Shown here piece after piece: positions 51,778 through 61,072 of a stretch of DNA of 64,000 bases. A model generated the notes under the pieces. It was not told the DNA's origin and did no database searches. It worked only from the letters and a program-made list of their open reading frames with translations. The stretch is from JANQRX01 sp963663975 (GTDB taxonomy: Bacteria; Pseudomonadota; Alphaproteobacteria; Rhizobiales; Kaistiaceae). Numbering within the stretch: position 1 is the first letter of the stretch; every line of letters begins with the position of its first letter. The DNA lies in contig CAXXRA010000002.1 of the NCBI GenBank assembly GCA_963663975.2, positions 62,001 through 126,000 of the forward strand. The letters are read 5' to 3'. The translations under genes and the position numbers were made by a program.

Positions 51778-52160
51778 TCACGCCGACCGAAATTCGCTGA
51801 TTTCGATCAAGTGATCGTCCGGATCGCCGAAAAAGCTGCGGGTCTCGGCGCCGCGGTCAATCGGCGGTGTGTGAAACTCCGCGCCGCGGCGAACGAGCAC
51901 ATGATAAGCCACCCGGCAGTCGGGAACGCGAATCGTCATGGCGTGGGAAACCCGGTCGGCATCAGAAGGGGCGCGAAGGTCACCCACGGCTTGTCATCGG
52001 TCGGTCCTCGAGGCGTTACCAGTAGGCGCCAGGCGTCCTTGAACTGTGAGACCGCTGATGTGCCGTCGTATTCTCCAACCAAATTCGGCCCCACAACATC
52101 CCGATAGAAAGCCGTCGCGCGCGCAAGGTCGCTCACCACCAGGATGTTGGTCAGTTCCAT
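51778..52160 (-). pseudogene. Glyoxalase/bleomycin-resistance (VOC) protein, frameshifted
   Basis: VOC-fold protein of ~125 aa. N-terminal half (MELTNILVVSDLARATAFYR and DVVGPNLVGEYDGTSAVSQF) is in one frame up to ~51960, C-terminal half (TIRVPDCRVAYHVLVRRGAE, then FFGDPDDHLIEISEF) in another. One indel near 51955-51970 separates them. Both metal-ligand regions are otherwise conserved, so it is a recent lesion or a base-calling error. Confidence 0.75.
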
Positions 52161-52867
52161 CCCGTCGAGGGGAAAAGCGACTATTTGACTTATGGCGGAG
52201 GCGCCAGCGATCCGCGGCCGCCACCGCCCAGCGCATCCGCGTCAAAATGTGACAATCGAAGAATGAGCAACGACAACCCTTGATCCCTCGAAGAGCCCGC
52301 CATGGCGAATGTTCGCGGTCGGCATCGTCTCGAAGACGCAAGGGTTATCACCGATTCCAAGGTATGGCACGTCACTCGATCAAGTTTAACAGTGCCGGCG
52401 AGCCTGAAGGCGGTCGGTAACGCCGCCGCCCCGCGATACTTCACTTGCCCTGGGCCGGCATATCGTCGCTACAAGGCGCCCAAACGCCCTCGATTGATGG
52501 TTGGGTTGGTCGCGACCCAACATGTTGACAGCGGTCTACAGCGCGATAACAGGTCTTTATCGGGACCGCGTGAAATGACCATGCGGGGTCTTGCCTCATC
52601 CGTCATTTTCGACGGCGGATGATGTTTTTCGGTTTCGCCGCCTTGGTCCCCATCGGGTCGCCAATACCATCGTCGGGGCGGGCCAGCGTCAGCGCCACAC
52701 TTTGAGCCGTCGAGGACGAGCGCGGCCTGCGATCTGTTGAATTTCTCGAATGAATTTCGGGCGCAAGGTAAGGACATTCATCGGTGCTGTTTCGCCTTAT
52801 CAGCCGGATCACGAGAAGAGGTCCTGGCCCGCGCTTGCGGGGCGCGGTCGCCAACCTGGCGTTCCCT
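52161..52867. other. 700-bp gap containing one arm of an inverted repeat
   Basis: No supported protein-coding gene. Holds the left arm of the divergent inverted repeat (52508-52654) that brackets the acyltransferase gene. The remaining sequence shows only short shadow frames. Confidence 0.5.
52508..52654 (-). repeat. Left arm of ~147-bp divergent inverted repeat
   Basis: Read on the minus strand it aligns along its length with 53946-54091 on the plus strand, roughly 70% identical by eye. The best block is ATCCGCCG-x-C-AAAATGACGGA followed by GAGGCA and CACGCGGTC. Each arm contains a 16-codon open frame beginning MGTK and ending IRR-x-K stop. Confidence 0.65.
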
Positions 52868-53851
52868 TCACTTATGCAACAGCCAACGATCGTGGAGCCA
52901 CAACCATTGCTCCGGATATTCTCGTACCCACTGCGCGACGATCTCGTTGATGCGCGTCATCGCGGCACCGACATCGATCAGCCCGTCGTCGTCACGGGGC
53001 ATGGCGATCTCCGGCGTCAGCTCGAGATGCAGCCGACCGCCTGGAAGCCGGATTGCGCGGGCGCCATGGACCGGGCAATCGAACTGTCGGGCGAGCTTGG
53101 CCGCCAGGGGATTGGTCCAGGCCGGCCGGCCGAGGAACGGCAGGCTCAGTGCCCGGTTAAGCCGCTGGTCGACCAACAGCCCCAGATGCGCCCCGCCGTC
53201 CATGGCGGCGGCGATTTCAAAGGCGGCGCCGCGACGGTCGCGGACCAGCCTGCCCATCAGCGCGCTACGCCGCTCGAGAACGTCGTCGGCAACGTAGATG
53301 TTCGCGGGCGCGTGGTAAGGTATGACCAGGTCCAAGCCATATTTGGCGGCCACGACACCCAGAATCTCCCAGTTCGCGAGATGCGCCGAGAAGATCACGG
53401 CCGGCTTGTCATCGTCGCGAAGCTTGGCGAATTGTTCCGCGCCTTCCACCGTCACCTTGCCTGCGTCGGGACGCTGAGGATCGAATTCGGCGGCGAGTTC
53501 TTCCAGGAACACGAACTCGGTGAAGACCAGAGCGACATTTTCCCAGCAGCCGCGCAAAATTCGCCGGTGCTCCTCCTCGCTCTTGTCGGGAAATGCTCCG
53601 GCAATGTTGCGTGCCGCGGTGCGATGTTCGGACAACATCGGACCCAGGAACCGGAAGAGATAGCGGAACACCTTTTCCGCCCGTGATCGTCCAATGCCGT
53701 GAGCGAGGCGGATGAACAGCCCGACCAGCGCAGCCATGAAGCGAAACACCAATGTCGTTCGCTTCAGCCGGCGCGCAAACGACCGGCGGCGGCGCTTTTT
53801 GCCGTGTCCTCTCAAGCGGCGTGGCGGGGCTGGATTCGTGGTCAAGATCAT
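52868..53851 (-). CDS. LpxL/HtrB-type lysophospholipid (lauroyl) acyltransferase, 327 aa
   Basis: Inner-membrane acyltransferase of lipid A synthesis or a related lipid. Family motifs: catalytic HLANWE in VIFSAHLANWEILGV, DQRLNRALSLPFLG, and the C-terminal YPEQWLWLHDRW. A hydrophobic segment (FRFMAALVGLFIRLA) near residue 40 is the membrane anchor, preceded by a strongly basic N-terminus (KKRRRRSFARRLKR). ATG at 53851 chosen over a further upstream Met because the intervening region is not protein-like and overlaps the right repeat arm. Flanked on both sides by an inverted repeat. Confidence 0.88.
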   Translation of the reverse strand: MILTTNPAPPRRLRGHGKKRRRRSFARRLKRTTLVFRFMAALVGLFIRLAHGIGRSRAEKVFRYLFRFLGPMLSEHRTAARNIAGAFPDKSEEEHRRILRGCWENVALVFTEFVFLEELAAEFDPQRPDAGKVTVEGAEQFAKLRDDDKPAVIFSAHLANWEILGVVAAKYGLDLVIPYHAPANIYVADDVLERRSALMGRLVRDRRGAAFEIAAAMDGGAHLGLLVDQRLNRALSLPFLGRPAWTNPLAAKLARQFDCPVHGARAIRLPGGRLHLELTPEIAMPRDDDGLIDVGAAMTRINEIVAQWVREYPEQWLWLHDRWLLHK

Positions 53852-53945
53852 GGACGGATTGCTGATTGGTTCGTGGTGACTCGATCCGGGCCCGGGTGTC
53901 CTACCGGCTCGCCACCATCCTTCGCGCGTCAGGGCAGCATGTCGG

Positions 53946-54091
53946 CTATGGGAACCAAGGTGGTGAGACGGAATAACAACATCCGCCGGCAAAAATGACG
54001 GACGAGGCAGAACCCCGTAAAAGCCATTCACGCGGTCAATATAGACGTGCAACGCGGCTGTCTACCGCCGTTCATGTTGTGGTTCACGACC
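53946..54091 (+). repeat. Right arm of ~147-bp divergent inverted repeat
   Basis: Counterpart of 52508-52654. Together the arms bracket exactly one gene, the acyltransferase, with ~215 bp and ~95 bp between arm and gene. Confidence 0.65.
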
Positions 54092-54267
54092 GGCACGGCG
54101 ATCAACCGCAGGCAGTTCGGCGGCTTGCGTGCAAGGTAATTCGGGCCAAGCACCGGCGGATCGAAGTTATCGCCGCGTTGCGGACAGGGCGGCGGCGGAC
54201 GGCAGTTCGATCCAAATCTTGTTCCTCCACCCGACGAACGAGGGCCTCGGCTGACCGGACGTCGCAA

Positions 54268-54885
54268 TCAGAACCGCAAATTCTTGAAAAAGGCACTGAA
54301 ACGGTGCCTTTTCTGCTCGCGGTTGGCATAGTCCTCGTCGCGCACCCAGTTCAATTGAATGGCACGGCGCTGACCTTGGTAAGGCTTGTGGCCGTGCCAG
54401 GCATCTTCGGTGCATTTGAAGGCCAGCAACGTACCCTCATCTGGCGGAACTTCGACCGCGTAGTCATCCAGGTTCGCATTGCTCCTCAACAGTCGCAGCC
54501 GGCCGCCTTCCGACTCCCAGCTGTTGTTGAGATAGATCAAAACCGTGACCAGTTTTCCCTTGGGATCGGTGTGAACCTGCCCGTCCTTGAGACGGCACTG
54601 ACCGCGAACCGTCACCATGGTGGGTCGCTCTGCGAGATCAATCTCGAATTTCTCGGACATGGCCGCGGTCATTTCCGGGCTCTGAATTTCCCGGATCAGG
54701 GTCTGGAAGACCGGGCCATATGACAGGCTTGGCAGCGGGACGCTGCCGGGCCGCTTGATTTCCGGAAAATCAGCATTGATGCCGGCCATTCGATCATTTT
54801 TGAGAAAGCCGGGCACAATGATGTGATCGAAGGGACTGCTCGCGACGGAGGTGTCGCGCAAGGCCTGAATATCGGTAATTTCCAT
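54268..54885 (-). CDS. 2OG-Fe(II) oxygenase family protein, 205 aa
   Basis: Iron/2-oxoglutarate dioxygenase. Facial triad visible: H-x-D in GQVHTDPKG (residues ~103-106) and distal His in DAWHGHKPYQGQ, followed by the 2OG-binding Arg in RRAIQLNWV. The N-terminal FDHIIVPGFL is typical of prolyl-4-hydroxylase-like members. ATG 54885 or GTG 54891. Substrate unknown; a second, unrelated 2OG oxygenase lies at 57508 in the same cluster. Confidence 0.8.
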   Translation of the reverse strand: MEITDIQALRDTSVASSPFDHIIVPGFLKNDRMAGINADFPEIKRPGSVPLPSLSYGPVFQTLIREIQSPEMTAAMSEKFEIDLAERPTMVTVRGQCRLKDGQVHTDPKGKLVTVLIYLNNSWESEGGRLRLLRSNANLDDYAVEVPPDEGTLLAFKCTEDAWHGHKPYQGQRRAIQLNWVRDEDYANREQKRHRFSAFFKNLRF

Positions 54886-55084
54886 TGTCACAATGCCGGC
54901 GCCCTCTGCCTTTCAAAAACGAAGTACGGGTCTTCTGATGTGGCCTGATCGAGAGGTCCGGTCAAGCGGCTGGCGGCTCGCCACGTGGAGCCTCGGGTGA
55001 TGTCAGGCGGATTAGGTCAGTCGCCGGCAACCGAGGTCCCACATCAGTAAACGCGCCTTCCACGGCGGAAAAGACCCGCTGCGG

Positions 55085-55944
55085 TCAACTCAACAAATCG
55101 TGCTGCCAGTCCGCCGTCACATGGCCGAGCCGATCGCGAACCTGTTCTGCGACAGGTCGGTATTGCTCCCCGAGCCACTCGCGAAGCTCTGGCGGAATTG
55201 CAGTGTTTGGCGAGACGTTGAAGGTGCGATCCGAATTCAAAATTGTCGGTCTTGGAAATCGACACCGAGAAAATCGCAGATCGAGGCGAGCGTTGCCGCC
55301 CGGTCGGCGTGCATGTCTTCATAAAACAGAACCTTCAGCCGGCCGTCCCCGAAAACGCCCACCAGATCGTCGATGATCCGGGCGTAGTCTCGATGGGGCG
55401 CGCTGTCATCGGAACTGAGGAACGCGATGGCGTCTGCGACCAGCAGAGGCGCCGGCCTTCTGCCTGGCTTTCCGTCAAAATGTAAAAACTGCGACCAGGC
55501 CTGCCACACCGGATTGCGCAGGATGAAGAGCACCCTCGCCTCCGGCGCGAGGCGATCGATATGCGCAAAGCCGTCGGCGCCGATCAGAGCGTATTCCGGG
55601 GTGACCTCGCCGGCCATGTGCGCTGCACCCCGATATCGGAACAGATTTGCATACCAGTCGTCGTCAATGGGATCCCGCATATAGGCCCGGTACCAGGGCC
55701 ACTGGCTTCTATGTTGGGCGAAGCCTGACCAGTCGGTTGCGAACCGCAGCAAATATTTGCGCATTCTTGATTGGCGCTTGTACGCGCTCAATTTCGACGT
55801 GATACCCTGGATATGATCGAAATAATGAATCTCCTTGACCGGTGTGACAAAAAGATCCTCGTGCTGATCAAGAACACGCGCGAGCCAAGTCGTACCTGCC
55901 TTTTGCACCCCCACGCAGACGAAATAGTTCTCTATTGTTTGCAT
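55085..55944 (-). pseudogene. Sulfotransferase, frameshifted near the C-terminus
   Basis: PAPS-dependent sulfotransferase. 5'-PSB loop VGVQKAGTTWLARVLDQH at residues ~11-28, KEIHYFD, and 3'-phosphate-binding FILRNPVWQAWSQF near ~135-148; the conserved Arg/Ser pair is present. The first frame ends after GVDFQDRQF at 55237; the natural C-terminus continues in another frame (FNVSPNTAIPPELREWLGEQ and DRLGHVTADWQ) to TGA at 55085-55087. One indel near 55235 explains this. PAPS would come from cysDNC at 17-20 kb. Confidence 0.8.
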
Positions 55945-56523
55945 GCTGCAGATGACCGGTTCCGGGCTTCATCGCGCGGCGATGGCGTGGGTCTGTGTGG
56001 ATAGGTATCATAATTGGCCGTGCCGCGAGAACCAACTGAGGGTCGCTCTCCGGTCTCGATACTGCCTAGCACCGCTACCCGCTCTGGTATTCAAACCGCT
56101 CTCTAGAAGCGACCTCAAGCGTGGCGGTTACAATCGTGACGTCAGCCTCGGCGCAGGACCGCATGGCGCGCCGCCGACAGGCGTTCAACATTGTGCGGAC
56201 CTTGACGGCGATGTTGATTCAGGCGAGCCATCGTCGACCCCTTGTCGCTTCGGCGCGCGCCCTCTTGCACAAGGTCCTCGATCGCAGCAACATTTGGGAA
56301 CGCGATTTCACTGCGCCCGATCGGCAAGTCGAACGGCGATGCCGCGGCGGTGGCGGTGCGGGGAACGATTTTTTTGAGGTTTGATGTCAAATCCAGCGGC
56401 CTCCGCCAAAAATCAGCCAACGGCGAGCACGGTTGCCTCTCGGCCTCGCAGCGCATGATATCAACCCGAACTCATGGCGCACCGCATAGATGCCCTGCGA
56501 TCCGGCGCCTGGGGCGTTGAACC
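55945..56523. other. 580-bp gap without a supported gene
   Basis: Open frames of ~90-140 codons overlap on both strands but none shows a recognisable domain or a convincing start. It carries the promoter regions for the divergent sulfotransferase and ELM1-like genes. Confidence 0.4.
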
Positions 56524-57498
56524 TTGTCCGATCGCCCTCGCCTCATCTGGACGATGACCACCGGTGCGGCGGGGCACCGAAATCAGGCGACCGGATTGGC
56601 CACTGCGGTCGGCGGCCGGATCGTCGAGAAGACGATCGCGCTGCGATGGCCGTGGCGCTTGTTTCCGGGCCACCTCTGTCCGTCGCCGCTTAGGGGTCTC
56701 GACCCCGATTTCGACGTGCCCGCGCCGCCGTGGCCGGATCTCCTGATCACCTGCGGCCGTCGGGCGACAGCGGTCTCGATTGCGATCCGTCACGCAGCAC
56801 GCGGAAGAACCCTGACCGTCCACGTCCAGAACCCTCAATGCCGGCTGGACGCGTTCGACCTCATCATTGCCATGCGGCACGACCGGATTGTCGGTAGCAA
56901 CGTCATCGCCGTGGACACCGCGCTCCACCCCATCACCACAGACCGCCTGGCCGAAGGAGCCAAAGTGTGGGCGGCCCGTTTCGCCGGCCTTCCCAGGCAA
57001 CGCCTCGGCGTTCTTGTGGGTGGTCCGACGAGTGGCCAGCCCCTCAACGCCGCAATTGCGGAGCAACTGGTCAAGGCAATCGAGCTTTTCCACGCCAAGA
57101 CAGGTGGTGGTGTCTTGCTGTCACCGTCGCGACGGACGCCGCCGGCAGTCAAGCGGCTGGTCGCGGATAGGCTTGCCGCCGAACCCTGGGCCTATGTCTG
57201 GGATGAAACCGGCGACAACCCCTATCTCGGCATTCTGGCATACGCCGACGGGTTTGTGGTCACCAGCGATTCCGTCTCGATGATCTCGGAGGCGCTGTCA
57301 ACCGGACGGCCGGTGGCGACCTTTGCCCTCGGTGGCCACCGCCGTCACGAGCAATTCATGAACCATCTGCGGACGGCCGGCGCCGGGCTGCCGTTCGCCG
57401 GAAGCTTTCCGACCAAGCCCACGCGTGACTTTCGCGACGCGAATCGCATCGCCGCCGAGCGGGTCATCGCGCTGCTGAAGGATCAACTCGGGATGTGA
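56524..57498 (+). CDS. ELM1/DUF1022-family (mitochondrial fission ELM1-like) protein, 324 aa
   Basis: Full-length member: RLIWTMTTGAAGHRNQATGL, ITCGRRATAVSIAIR, VHVQNPQCRLDAFDLIIAMR, HDRI, GGPTSGQPLNA, LLSPSRRTPPAV and VTSDSVSMISEALSTGRPVA. The last motifs resemble GT-B glycosyltransferases, to which the family is distantly related. The frame opens with TTG at 56524 (MSDRP); no better start is available. Function in bacteria unknown, often beside lipid A or glycan genes as here. Confidence 0.85.
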   Translation: MSDRPRLIWTMTTGAAGHRNQATGLATAVGGRIVEKTIALRWPWRLFPGHLCPSPLRGLDPDFDVPAPPWPDLLITCGRRATAVSIAIRHAARGRTLTVHVQNPQCRLDAFDLIIAMRHDRIVGSNVIAVDTALHPITTDRLAEGAKVWAARFAGLPRQRLGVLVGGPTSGQPLNAAIAEQLVKAIELFHAKTGGGVLLSPSRRTPPAVKRLVADRLAAEPWAYVWDETGDNPYLGILAYADGFVVTSDSVSMISEALSTGRPVATFALGGHRRHEQFMNHLRTAGAGLPFAGSFPTKPTRDFRDANRIAAERVIALLKDQLGM

Positions 57499-57507
57499 TC
57501 GGGGGCC

Positions 57508-58209
57508 CTATAGCGACCGTCTCACGGGCTCTTCGGGCCAGCTCAATTGCTCGCGCGCGCGCCATTCATCGGTCACGTAGTTGATGATGACCGATTTCCG
57601 CACACCCGCAATCGGACGCTTCTCGAAGCCGTGCCAGGTATTCGTTGAAGGAATGAAGACGAAGGCGGTAATGCTATGGAACGGTGGCCGGCCGTAATGG
57701 GTCTCCTTATCCCGGTAAATGTCGGTGCCAAGATCTTCCTGGCCGGGCTGATCCGACAGGTAGTAGAGCATGGAGAACTTCTTGACCCCGAGGTCGGTGT
57801 GGGGCTCGAGCCAGAATCCGTCACCGTCTTGGGCGTATTCTACACGCAGATAGGTCCCGTCGAGATCGGTGCCGAATGCGTCGGCGATGGCCGCGACCAC
57901 GGTCGGCGCCTGGAACGCTTCGGAAACCGCCCGGCAGATGGTCCGGGCAGCAATATTGTCTTGGTCGAAATAGCGACGCGAACTGTTGTGGAGCTCGCGC
58001 TTGCCGGACACGCCGCCGAGATCGGCCACCGGAAACGGCAGCGCAACCAGATCGGCGACGGTCGACTTCGGAACTACATCGGATAGAATCCAATGCCGAT
58101 ACGGCTCGTCGAAGGGCTGACGATTGCCGATACTCGCCGTCACGCCGTCCATAATGACGCGCCTATCTGCGATCGGTCCGGCCTGCGCCACAACATGCTC
58201 AGGTGTCAT
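57508..58209 (-). CDS. 2OG-Fe(II) oxygenase family protein, 233 aa
   Basis: Iron/2-oxoglutarate dioxygenase of a different subgroup from the one at 54268. Triad: H-x-D in WLEPHTDLGVKKFS, distal His in NTWHGFEKRPI and Arg in RKSVIINYV. Also YLRVEYAQDGDGFW, typical of proteins acting on sugar or phospho-lipid substrates near glycan genes. Convergent with the ELM1-like gene (10-bp gap between stops). Confidence 0.82.
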   Translation of the reverse strand: MTPEHVVAQAGPIADRRVIMDGVTASIGNRQPFDEPYRHWILSDVVPKSTVADLVALPFPVADLGGVSGKRELHNSSRRYFDQDNIAARTICRAVSEAFQAPTVVAAIADAFGTDLDGTYLRVEYAQDGDGFWLEPHTDLGVKKFSMLYYLSDQPGQEDLGTDIYRDKETHYGRPPFHSITAFVFIPSTNTWHGFEKRPIAGVRKSVIINYVTDEWRAREQLSWPEEPVRRSL

Positions 58210-58239
58210 CGGGAAAGCAACCTCTTTTTTGCGGTTCTA

Positions 58240-58595
58240 TCATAGCGCCCTACCACGCGGCAAACGCGGCGGCGGGGCAGACCGGACCGGCTCTTGGATG
58301 CCCTTGTCGGCATGGGCCGGGGTGATGCCGTTCATGAAGTCGAGGAACCCAATGCGCCTGTCGGCCAAGCCGGCCAGACCCTCGCGGGCGTACCGGCCAC
58401 GCCATGTGCTCACCGTCCGCGGCATCGTCCCGACCGTCCGGGCGATCGACCGCGTCGAGCGTCCTTCGCCGGCCAGCAAACCACCCGCGCGCGCATCACC
58501 TCGCGCTGTTCACTCATCGGTGCCCGAACCCGAGCCTCAAGCACCGCACGATCTTCCGGCGTTATCCGGACTTCTGCAGCTTTGGGAATCATCAC
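58240..58595 (-). pseudogene. IS630-family transposase, N-terminal relic
   Basis: Two frames together encode the start of an IS630 transposase: VRITPEDRAVLEARVRAP with MSEQREVMRARVV, then after a frame change GRSTRSIARTVGTMPRTVST and GRYAREGLAGLADR. This is the helix-turn-helix region; the DDE catalytic domain is missing. IS630 elements target TA, as do the MITE-like repeats in this window, but no shared termini were found here. Confidence 0.75.
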
Positions 58596-58710
58596 AATGT
58601 TGAATCATGAATCAGCAACTCGCGAAAGTGGGTACTAGCGCCGTTCGGAATTAAGGATACGGCTGCGCACGGAAGGTTCAAAACCGACCCTTCCTAGTCG
58701 ATTTTCGAGT

Positions 58711-58960
58711 CGGGACTGCCAGCACGACATCCTGTTGACGCTGCAGGAGTGCAAATCCCGCCTGACCCTGACCGGCGTCTTCTCAGCAAGGACGCCGAAC
58801 GTCACAGCCCGCGTCATCGCTTCTGAACTTGGCGGGCTGCCCGCGAATGCGCGAGGCACCATCACTCATGACACGGAGACGAATTCGCGCGCGAGCGCAG
58901 GCATGGTATCACCGTGTACGCCGCTGATGGAATCGCCCAGGTGCAATCGCCTGAACTACC
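58711..58960 (+). pseudogene. IS30-family transposase, internal relic
   Basis: TLQECKSRLTLTGVFSARTP, then ELGGLPANARGTITHDTETN, match the catalytic core of IS30 transposases (E-x-K-S-R-x-T-L, ITxDNGTEF). The catalytic NGTEF has decayed to TETNS, and the rest is missing. Sits between the IS630 relic and the fucosyltransferase gene. Confidence 0.65.
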
Positions 58961-59344
58961 TTTGGGACGAAAAAGCGTCATGGGTCCGGCCGAGGAGCCG
59001 CGTCACGCACCTTGATCGACCTCGGTGCAGTCCCACGCATAGGCTGTCTGCGAGTCGGAGTCTGCGATGCCCTCCCCCAAAAAGCTATCGGTTACCGGTG
59101 CTGAAGGCGCCCATTTATGGCGCTGTTCACTTGTTTGATCGTTTCTCGTTTCAGCTGAAATGCGAGGTGACGGCCGGCGGGCGTGACATTGCTCTCGCAA
59201 ACATGTTAGCGATGGCGCGCGATCACACGATGTCATCGCGCCGTCTCGAAAGGTCGATCTCCTACTGGCTTTTTCAACTACGGCCTGCGCCAGCCATGTA
59301 AAGAGAACCATCGTTTCTCGTCCGGATCGACGCGCGTTCCAAAG

Positions 59345-59775
59345 ATGGGCAACATTATAGATATGCAACGAATACTCGTCACGCGAAAATCCACAGGACT
59401 AGGAAGCGATCTAATTTCGATCGTTGGCGCGCATGCATACGCGAGCCGGACAAATCGCGATCTGATCATTGACTGGAGGAAATCTCTATACCTCGATGAT
59501 AAAACCGTAAATATGTTTTCTTTGCTCTTTGATGTTTTGGATGCAATCGAAGGTGTCCCCATTCGACTTTATGCCGAAGATACGAACGACGATCAATTTC
59601 CACGACCCATTTTATATAGCGATAATTGGCCTTTTGACGAATACCACCGTGCAATGATTACGGCTGAAGATCGAAATGAGCCAACATTGGTAGTTAAGAG
59701 ACCCATGCATCATTTGCCAACTGATTCGGAGCAGCGGCGTATATTAGATTGCTTGACACCTATTGCTAGACTTAA
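59345..59775 (+). pseudogene. NodZ-like fucosyltransferase, 5' part, split by an IS element
   Basis: N-terminal ~143 codons of a GT23-type (NodZ-like) fucosyltransferase: RILVTRKSTGLGSDLISIVG, AYASRTNRDLIIDWRKSLYL, FPRPILYSDNWPF. The insertion at 59776 interrupts codon Lys of ARLK. Joining 59345-59775 to 61073-61643 across one TTAA gives an uninterrupted 333-residue frame (ARLKSTIERFRNEHFADRFV). The DNA is clearly more AT-rich than the surrounding chromosome, suggesting acquisition by transfer. GT23 enzymes transfer fucose from GDP-fucose to glycans. Confidence 0.78.
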
Positions 59776-61068
59776 GGGCACCTCGAAAAATAATGCGACT
59801 GACGTGAAACTCGACAGGTTGTGCGGTTCTCGCGGGTCATGAGCGGGGTTGGCGTCTGGGTTTTCGGCCTTCTCCGGCTCCCCGGCGGGTCTGTTTCCCT
59901 GTCAATGGGGGCTCCAGGCAGACTTCTCCCCTGATGACCATCACGTTGGCGCCGCCGCGGCGAGACGCTCCAGCTGCACCAGGCGGCGCATGTTGTAGGC
60001 GAGGTTCTTCAGCCCGATCCGCGCCCTCGCCCGTACCAGCCCGATACTGCGCACCAGCGTCCCGCCCATGTCGTTGCTCTGGGCCCCGAACACGTGCTCG
60101 ACGCGCGCCCGCACCTTCGAACGGGCCTTGTTGCCCCGCTTCTCCCGCTCGCTCAGCGGCTTGTCGCGATGCCCCTTGCGGTGGATGCGGCTGTTCAGGC
60201 CCTTCTCCTTCAGCTTCGCCTCGATCTCCGCCGACCGATAGGCGCTGTCCGCCCACACGTCCGAGGCCGTGTTGTCCGGATCAAGGATGTCCTCCACGAC
60301 CTGGCTGTCGTGCACCGCCGCGTCGGTCACCTGGTAACGCCGCACCAGCTTGTGCCGGCGGTCCACGTTGACATGGTTCTTGTAACCGTAGTGGCTCTTG
60401 CCATGCTTCTTTGTCCACCGTGCGTCCGTGTCCTTCTGCGACCGCTTGGCCGGCTGGTCCTTCCAGCCCTCCGGCGTCTCGCCATCCTTGATCCGCGCGT
60501 TGTCGTCACGGCTGTTGCGCTGCTTGGGGACCGGTACGATCGACGCGTCGATGATCTGGCCGCCCATCGCCAGGTAGCCCTGCTTCTCCAGATAGCCGTC
60601 GAAGTCCTCGAACAACGCCTCGACCATGCCCGCCCGCGCCAACTGTTCCCGGTAGAGCCACACCGTCTTGGCGTCGGGGACCTTGTCCTCAAGACCGAAC
60701 CCTACGAACCGCATGAACGAGAGGCGGTCGCGAAGCTGGTACTCCACTTGGTCGTCCGAGAGATTGTAAAGCTCGCAGAGAACGATCGCCTTGAACATCG
60801 CCACCGCGTCCCAGGGCTTTCGCCCCGCCGGCGACTTCCGTTCCTCGGCCGGCTTGCGCCAGATCGCCTCCAGGCGGGCACGGAAATTCTCCCACGGAAC
60901 CACCGCGTCGATCCTCGCCAAAGGATCGTTCTTGGCGTCCAGGCCGGCATACCGATTCGCGATGTCGAAAAAGCCCATTTGGCCCATGGTCGGTTCCCCA
61001 CATCTACGCGCCAAACCGTCCGGATTATAACCGATCAAGGCTCGGAACAGGGATTTTTAGAGGTGCCC
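59776..61068 (-). mobile_element. Complete IS5-family insertion sequence (1293 bp)
   Basis: Terminal inverted repeats GGGCACCTCGAAAAAT (left) and, reverse complemented, GGGCACCTCTAAAAAT (right; one mismatch). The target duplication TTAA is at 59772-59775 and 61069-61072. One transposase gene fills it on the minus strand. Its GC-rich sequence contrasts with the AT-rich gene it interrupts. Intact ends, duplication and open frame mean a recent insertion. Confidence 0.92.
59941..60987 (-). CDS. IS5-family transposase, 348 aa
   Basis: DDE transposase. N-terminal MGQMGFFDIANRYAGLD, then GRKPWDAVAMFKAIVL and YQLRDRLSFMRFVGF. Catalytic residues: D in IIDASIVPVPKQR, D in VWADSAYRS and E in RARVEHVFGAQ. 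The last is followed by the Y/R region RARARIGLKNLAYNMRR. ATG at 60987 matches the family start. Uninterrupted, so probably active. Confidence 0.92.
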   Translation of the reverse strand: MGQMGFFDIANRYAGLDAKNDPLARIDAVVPWENFRARLEAIWRKPAEERKSPAGRKPWDAVAMFKAIVLCELYNLSDDQVEYQLRDRLSFMRFVGFGLEDKVPDAKTVWLYREQLARAGMVEALFEDFDGYLEKQGYLAMGGQIIDASIVPVPKQRNSRDDNARIKDGETPEGWKDQPAKRSQKDTDARWTKKHGKSHYGYKNHVNVDRRHKLVRRYQVTDAAVHDSQVVEDILDPDNTASDVWADSAYRSAEIEAKLKEKGLNSRIHRKGHRDKPLSEREKRGNKARSKVRARVEHVFGAQSNDMGGTLVRSIGLVRARARIGLKNLAYNMRRLVQLERLAAAAPT

Positions 61069-61072
61069 TTAA

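Noticed and set aside
58240..58595. IS630 relic as the parent of the MITE-like family
   Set aside because: Both use TA targets, but the relic's flanks carry no sequence like the MITE terminal repeats, so no direct link can be claimed.
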